Shown here in pieces: positions 57,330 through 64,000 of a stretch of DNA of 64,000 nt (the first letter of the stretch is position 1; each line of letters opens with the position of its first letter). The translations under genes were made by a program, and so were the position numbers. This DNA comes from Otis tarda. Its lineage: Eukaryota; Chordata; Aves; Otidiformes; Otididae. The notes under the pieces were generated by a model that was not told where the DNA came from, searched no databases, and saw only the letters and a program-made list of their open reading frames with translations. Location of the stretch: positions 113,357,190-113,421,189 of the forward strand of contig CM048553.1 of the NCBI GenBank assembly GCA_026413225.1, given 5' to 3'.

Positions 57330-57700
57330 TCCTCCTTTTTAACCCATATTTTGATCCTGTTAATCAGTGGGGTAGCATCTCCAAAACAATACACACACAT
57401 CAGTAACGAATGTGATTCATTTGGTGCTAATGATATTTTCTTTAACTATGTTGTTGCTGACTCAAGCACTACAGGAATGCTCTTCCTCCACTCCAGTGTG
57501 AGGCAAGACAAAGAGTTATTGTTTCATTTATATTTTGTTGGGAAAACTACCAAAACCTTTATATTAGAACATTTGACAACAGTGTCAACATTTCCCTGGA
57601 CTGCTGCGTAATATGGTTTTATTATTTGTTTTCCATACGTTGATTCTTTTAAACTGTTGTTATTAAAAGTCTTCCATGTTTCGGTAATATTGTCATTGTG
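57330..57700. promoter_or_regulatory. Candidate conserved non-coding element
   Basis: CCTGTTAATCAGTGG, GTGCTAATGATATTTTC, GACAACAGTGTCAAC and TTCGGTAATATTGTCATTG in a long unique AT-rich island. A plus frame of 86 codons overlaps it but is unrecognised. Confidence 0.33.
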
Positions 57701-59999
57701 TTTCTTTTGAAGGAGGCAAGTGTGTGTACTGAAAGATTAGATTATCCTGTTTTAAAAAAAAAAAAAGAGAAAAAGGAGAAATGTCTTCAAAATGAAGTAC
57801 ATCAAAAGTAAAAGTAGGTGACAAATGTTAATATTTGCAAAGTGCTTCTGCTTTGATCCTGAATTTCTATTTTTTTAAGAGCTTGACAAATGTGTCCTGT
57901 GGTTTGGCTTCAAACCTCTTTGCCTAGTGCTTTACTTGACCCACAGTCCATTTGATCTTCCACTTGTTTTTCCTTCTGTCCAGGAGGCCTCTGGACTTGA
58001 TAAAAGACCAGTTCTTATCTTCCACTTGCTGCTGTTCAGAGGCATAATTATTTTTTTATTTTTGGTTGGATTAGGTTATTGTCTCTGTTTGCTGAGGCAA
58101 TTTCTAAGGAGCTATTCATTTTGCTGTTACTGTTTGTGATGGTTCCCTTCCCATTTCCATGTCAGTAACAGCCATATCAGATCAGGATCTGGATCAGTCG
58201 ATCGATTCTGGCACTAGATGTGAGGAAGACAGGGATGCTAGAGTGGCTAGGTTGAGTGGCAGTCTGCCACTTCATTTTTAACATACAAGTTCCAGGCCTG
58301 CTGCATCCAATATCTGAGTTTACTATTATTTAATATACCACACACTTTCAGGGATTCTGGGAAGGACTCCTCCAGGTATAAGGATCCCATTGATCGTCTC
58401 TGTTTCTCCAAAGCTATTGAGCACTGCTCCAGATTCCCTGCCCTGCAACCCAGTAGTTACAACTGAAGACTGCCAGCTGGCCACAGCTGGCTAAAATGCA
58501 CATGCTTCTGCAGTCCCCAAACACCAGCTTTAGCCTGCCATCTCTGATCCCAACCCTGGTATTGTCCGTCATGGGTCTGATCTCCTGCCTTCACTACGCT
58601 GCTTGTCCGATCTCATTATTGCCCAGCTCAGTAGGAGCTGTCTCACTGCCTGACAGCCCAGGCAATCTGGAAGATGCTTCTACGAATATTCAGGTTGGGC
58701 AGAAAAGCTGACATTTGGCTTACAGTCTACATTATAGCATCAGCTCCCCCATTTCTCCTTGAGAGCCTCTCCTCCCAAGAAACCATAAACCCCACCTGAT
58801 GGAAGCACAGGGTTTTCAGCTGCTATTTCAGACAAGCAGACCAGGAGATGCAGCATCCTGCAGCCATTCCCTCTACTAATCTCTCCGCCACCACCGGGCA
58901 CCGGGGCACCTCTCCACATCCCACCCTTGGCAGCCCTCTGCTGTCTTTAAAGAAATGGAGAATAAGGCCATAACCTGAAATGCATGATGCCCATTTATGT
59001 ATCAGTCTAGGAAGCATCCCCCTCAATTAAATGAGCCCCTACAAAACTGTTGCCCCAGGACTTTGGGTGACAAAAGTGAGTTTAGCGTTATTTATGCTGC
59101 TACCACATTTCAGGACAGTACATCTGCTAGGGCTCCCATGTGCTGTACATTCACTTTCTGGTGACACGTTTAGGATATCATTTGCATTGCAGATGTGGGG
59201 CTTCACTGCCTTGCACTCAGCTTCTGTCCCCAGGAGAAAGTATTGACACAAGTGAGATTAATTCCACTGCTGTTATGAGAGGTATGTATGTTTTGAATAA
59301 GCATGAAAGTGAGGAAAGAAGGGGAGCTTGCTTTTACGAGCACCAGTTACCGTGCCTTTCTTAACTGGGGTCATTAGACAGGATGTTTTAACAGCAAAAA
59401 GACCTTTGTGGCCATATTTCTTGTCTTTAATGGGAGTATGACACCTGCCAGCTCTCTGTCTCTTTCTCTGCTGCAGAATACGTGCATTCACGTGAGCGAA
59501 GAAGAGAAGGTACACAGCAAAGCAGACCAGGGTTCAGATTTTCATAGGTACAATAGCCTGTAATTTAAAAAATTTAAAAAAAAACATTTAAAATTCCAAG
59601 AATGAGAAAAACTGTGATGATGTCACTCAGAGATTCAGAGAGAGCCTGCCTAGGTAAACACTTCATCACTGTAGCAGCATTCTCTGTGTTTGTCTATCCC
59701 TTCCCATTCACTCATTTTTGATACAGAGCTATTTCCCTTTGCCCTTAAAAGTATATGAATCCTTCTTCTGGCAGCTTCATATCTTCTAATACTTTACCCA
59801 CAATAAGCCCCTCTGCCTTTCACGGGGTGGCAGAATGCTTTTCTTCTGGTGAGAACTGTTTTGTTTTCTTAAAAGAAAAAAAAAAAGGCACCAGGATTTT
59901 ACACCTTTCTTATTTCAAGGAATATCTGCAGCCAGATCAGCTATTACTTTCCAAAACTGTTCTCACAGGCATTTGCTGAAGACAGACTATCAGATAAAA
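57701..59999. other. Unique sequence, no gene supported
   Basis: A13 run at 57754-57766 and A-rich patches at about 59568-59592 and 59874-59886. Short frames only. Nothing recognisable. Confidence 0.4.
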
Positions 60000-60240
60000 T
60001 GCTGACTTTAGCCTTTTCTTTATCCTCTGCATAGGGTATTATTTTATTGCTCGTTTGTTTTTGGAGTTTCTTTTTCTGGGTTTTATTGAAAGCACTTTTG
60101 CCAGTGAATCAGGAGATTCGGTGTCAGTGGTGTGTCAAAGAAGCTGTGCGTGTCTCTGCTGGATAAATCCCTGAGCTTGCTTTATGATTTGTAGCCAAAC
60201 TAAGTTAAACAATTAATCATAATTAAGGAATGAATTAAGT
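60000..60240. promoter_or_regulatory. Candidate conserved non-coding element with phased AATTAA words
   Basis: AATTAA occurs at 60211-60216, 60221-60226 and 60233-60238, spacing 10 and 12 bases, close to one helical turn. Upstream lie GCTTTATGATTTG and GTTATTTTATTG-like words. The island ends at a T16 run (60244-60259). Repeated homeodomain-type cores in phase are typical of homeobox-bound elements but unproven here. Confidence 0.37.
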
Positions 60241-60259
60241 TTGTTTTTTTTTTTTTTTT

Positions 60260-62299
60260 AAAAGACAATCCTTGCAAGGATTCCTCATCTTGGAGGATGC
60301 CTCTGATGGACAAAGCCTGCTGCAATGTCTCTTATTCCACCTCTCAGTCTGCAGGAGTCCAAGTGGAGAGTAGAAATAAGTGATGTTTGGTGCTGTTCTC
60401 TCCACTGGCTTGCCAGCTTCAGGATGCCAGAAATATTGCCAATCTACCTCTGAACAGATTCAGTCAATCATTAACTATTCAGGTGCTTCTGAGGCTTTAA
60501 GTCTGCAGCTTTTGCACAGCAGTTATCAGCAACTGAACGCAAGAAGATGGAGTTACTCCTTAAGCACAGTGCTTCTTTGTGGGGGAAAAAAACCCCAAAA
60601 CTAACAACAAAACAACCGAATTCATGCAAAATGGAGGATGTAAACTAATATATAATAATACTAGATGCTTTAATGCAAACAAAGTTTCTCTCCTCTCCTG
60701 TAGCCTTCTCTTACGCCCTGCACTGTTATCTGGATATATAAATTTCCTCACTTTTTCTGGAGTGACCCAGAGAAGACCAGGCATAATGTTTGTGCCCAGA
60801 CATTGGTGTGCTCAGCAGTAATTGCTTCATTTGTGTGAAGATGGAGTATGTCATTGGTAAAAGGAACAGTGTACATGGGGTGGAGTCGGGGGTCCCAAAA
60901 AGCAGCCTCTCCAAGGATCTCACCTTTTCCTTGGGCAAATGGCCTGCCATATTGTCTTTCTGAAATTCAAGCACATGGGAAACTTGTCTTGTAGGAGATG
61001 GGAAATTTTGAACCACATCTAAGCAGCTGGGACAGAAGGAAGAGGATTCATTCCACTTAACTGAGAGTTAGCTCTTTAATTTCACCTAACTGCCCACAGT
61101 AATTGATGGCCTTGGTATCCCAGGTCTAGTTATAATGTTGCTTGTGTAGGTAAGCCATGTAAGTGCATGTGTGGGTTGACTCCCTCCATGGACAAGAACT
61201 AGCTATTTGGCATCTGAGATGCATTTCTGTGCCTCCTGGGTCTCCTATTTGAGCTTGAGCACGACACTCCCTGGCAGGAGTTTTCCTAGCACTGTGCCTC
61301 ATACAGAGTCTGACCCCAGAAGGGCAATGCCAGCCATGGCCATCGAGGAAGACCTCTGAGGCTGCGGTTATGCACGCTGACTCTTCTTGATGCTGTGCAA
61401 TATGGAGAAAGTCTGTCTTTTGGTTTTGCATTTGTGGAAGTGTGAGTGGCTTTTTGCCTTGGCACGAGCAAAGCCGAGAAGCCTCCAGGGAGGATGAAAT
61501 AGCAGGAAGAAAAGTATGCACAGCAGTGTGCAGAATGGAAACTTTTGTAAGTTGGGGTGGTTCCATGTTGTTATAACACCTGTCAAGGGTAGGAAATAAT
61601 ACCTTGACCCTTCCCTAGTGCTGCTCAGACAGGTGCTGATACAGTGATGGATGTTACTTACACAGGGATAAGGGGGAGGCAGGAGAAGGGGCTCGTTCTT
61701 GCCAGAGAAATATTTAAGGTAAAAGGTGGAGATTTATCAGGTCTGGAAATGCTGGGCAAGAGCAGTGAAGGATAAGCATGACAGAAAGCATGTTAAGAGA
61801 GGCAAATTAATACAGCTTAAAAATAAATAAGTAAGCAGAGTTAATTTGCTCACACTGAAACTTGAAGTTTGAATGTGTACAGATATCTTATATGAACTAT
61901 TTTCCATTTTAAGGAAGGGCTGTCATCACTGGGTCTGACCAGAATTGGCTTGCAAGGTGTAGCACCATGAAGTGTTCAGGCAAGATTTGTAGCCTACTTT
62001 GAAACGGGAAATACTGGAAAACACATGAGAACTTGCAGTGGATTTTTAGTTCAATTTTGGAGACAGAAGAGATTTGGTCTTGATCCAGCAAGACAAGTAG
62101 CTGTGTCTGACTTTTAAGTGTGTGAGTAGCTCCTTTATTTTTGTGGGACTATGCAGATGCTCAGTGTTACAGCAAGTATCACGCAGGTAGAGAGATACTC
62201 CGTAAAATCCTTCCTTCACTTGATTTTATTAGGCATCCAGGCTTTTGGGAAACATCCAAAATGAGGTGAATGCCACCATCTTGTGAAGCTTGTTATCAC
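60260..62299. other. Unique sequence, no gene supported
   Basis: The minus frame 61126-61566 (146 codons) and its shadows show no recognised domain. No repeat identified. Confidence 0.4.
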
Positions 62300-62540
62300 C
62301 ACAAGCTGCCTGGGTTCACTCTTTTGCCTAATAAGACACCACTAGTGTAAATTATGCAAGCAAAACTAGTCATTTTAGTTTAATATCAACCTCCCATTGT
62401 TGCCTTCAAACAATTAATTGGTAACCAGCAGGGCTATCTGAACCTTTTGCTTTATTTGAGATACCTGCATATTAGCATTAATCATCGACTGACCAAAGCA
62501 AATCTTAAAAGGTACGGGGAAAGAGATAATCTTCTGCCTG
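62300..62540. promoter_or_regulatory. Candidate conserved non-coding element with a CAATTAATTG palindrome
   Basis: The exact 10-bp palindrome CAATTAATTG lies at 62411-62420, preceded by AAACTAGTCATTTTAG and followed by GCATATTAGCATTAATCATCG. Unique AT-rich island with no frame of note. Strong CNE-like appearance. Confidence 0.4.
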
Positions 62541-64000
62541 TCCCTTCTGCTATTAAGTTTATCTTTCTGCTTGATAGCAAAGGCAGCAGGCTTGATTTCA
62601 GTTGTTCTCCCCCACAGATGAATGACTTAGGCAGTGCCCATCACCAGCATGGCCACCTTTTATGCTCTTGCCCTTCCCAGAATCTGCCAAAATGGTGGCA
62701 TATGGGGTAGGAAATCTGCTCTTGTGTCAGCAGAACTGGGCCTTGGGATGCTGGGCTCCTCTGTCCCCCAGCCTTCCTCCTTGCTCCTTCATCTTCCCTT
62801 TGCCACTTCTCATTGCATTTGGAGCCAAGCAGCTCAAATCACCTTCATTTCCCTAATCAGAATTGTATCACTTTACTCTTCCAGTTAACTTTGCCTCCTC
62901 AGAAATGGGCAACCCAGTTCTGCCAAAGAGTAAGTGGTGGAGGCTGTAAGTGAGGGTCCTGGGCAATCTGGGGCTTTTATTCAAGATTCTTGTAAATTGC
63001 TCAGGAAAATGGTCATCATGGCCTTTATTTTGTTTATTAGTGTGGCTGTAGCCAAAGCCCAATTTGCTGTAGCTCTTTCTGCTTTGTGAATAAGAGTTCT
63101 AGGAGTCTGGTATTCTGCCTTGCTTGGCTCTCCTGTCGTCTCAAATGGCAAAGTAACATTTCAAGAAAAAACTGAAGATTTCTTTTTTCCCCCAAAATAA
63201 ACATTCTTCCATCAAATGTATCTGAAAAATTCCAGGATACCCTCTCTTTTTTAACCCACGTCACCCTATAGACCCAGTGTTTTTCTGATGAAAGCAACTG
63301 AGGAAACCTCAGTTTCTTTCTTTTTGCTTTGCTTCTCCCTTGCCTTCCCCCACATCCCCTATTTTCCCTCTTGTATTATTACCTTAAACAATGCCTTTTT
63401 GGGAAGCGTACTCTTTCTAGATGTGCTTTGTTAAAAAGCAAAACAAAAACACAAAACCAACAGCAAATAACAAACTTCCCCCAAATCCCCACAGAAACAA
63501 ATAAGTTGACTTTGAAATTGGAAAGCACTGGCACCCGATGCCACTGAGCCCAGGTGTTACAACCCAGATAAACCGCAGTTGCCCTCCAGTTGCTCTACTG
63601 ACTTAGTTTTTACCTTCCATTTGATGCTTTTCCATGGAGCCCCAAGGTTTCCAGGCTCAAGTACGAGCATCCACAGAGACCAGCTGATTGGCAACAAGAG
63701 ACTGGAGTGTGTATAGGAATCATGTTCCCTCTGCTTCTTCCCTCCATGTCTTGGTATCCAAAAGGGGCTAAATTGGGCCAGAGCTCTCAAAGAAGTTGAC
63801 TGTAATGAGAAAGGCTTATTACAGACTGTGTGCTTATAAGTGTATAGATGAAGGGAAGCTGAGAAAGACCTCACTAAGCTCAAGAAAGTGGTATGTACTA
63901 GGATGAGTTTTTTTCCCAGAGACCAAGGTTTTTTCCCAGGAGCTGCTGTTCCTCCTCCCTCAGCCCTCACAAGCTTTCTGGCAAGAAAAGTAGGTGTCCC
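62541..64000. other. Unique sequence, no gene supported
   Basis: An A/C-rich patch (AAAACAAAAACACAAAACC) lies near 63441-63460. The minus frame 63557-63970 (137 codons) has no recognised domain. Nothing else supported. Confidence 0.4.

Noticed and set aside
1-64000. tRNA, rRNA, CRISPR, integrase, toxin or other prokaryotic systems
   Set aside because: No tRNA B-box-like folded gene, regular spacer array or operon-like packing of genes was seen; the window is vertebrate nuclear DNA.

Overview
The window looks like avian nuclear DNA from a gene-poor interval, either intergenic or inside a very large intron. The bird assignment rests on three things. A 5'-truncated CR1 LINE lies at about 43.76-44.16 kb, with the typical CR1 ORF2 C-terminus and 3' tail. 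A long-terminal-repeat sequence lies at about 1.95-2.39 kb and matches, from memory, a family common in bird genomes. Overall interspersed-repeat density is low and no mammalian Alu, L1 or B1 sequence was seen. I found no protein-coding gene, rRNA, tRNA, CRISPR array or bacterial-type operon that I could support. The open frames present are short, lack recognisable domains, and are mostly about as numerous as expected by chance in 64 kb of six-frame sequence.

Layout: 0-13 kb is AT-rich unique sequence holding the solo-LTR fossil, one MIR-like SINE remnant and several stretches with the texture of conserved non-coding elements. 13.4-15.6 kb holds an old CR1 fragment bracketed by two diverged copies of an unrecognised ~280-bp repeat, followed by a TA/GATA microsatellite. 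19.7-23.2 kb is rich in very old amniote-type repeats (MIR-like and palindromic). 24-35 kb is more GC-rich, without genes, and interrupted by AT-rich CNE-like islands. 36.0-36.6 kb is another old CR1 fragment on the minus strand. 43.5-44.7 kb holds the youngest CR1, lying between two pieces that look like one older repeat family. 45-63 kb alternates CNE-like islands with plain sequence, with one GC-rich block at 48-49.1 kb.

The working picture is a regulatory desert around a developmental gene outside the window. Many islands carry homeodomain (TAATTA), SOX (AACAAT), POU (ATGCAAAT), forkhead and TALE (TGACA) type motifs. Several are arranged as exact palindromes or inverted pairs, and there is a 35-nt imperfect hairpin at 24,015-24,049. 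This is inference from sequence texture; no alignment was available. The most unusual items are the paired unknown repeat at 13.5 and 15.3 kb, the palindromic or paired motifs in the islands, and one possible non-coding exon at 16.37-16.53 kb. No convincing novel gene system was found.
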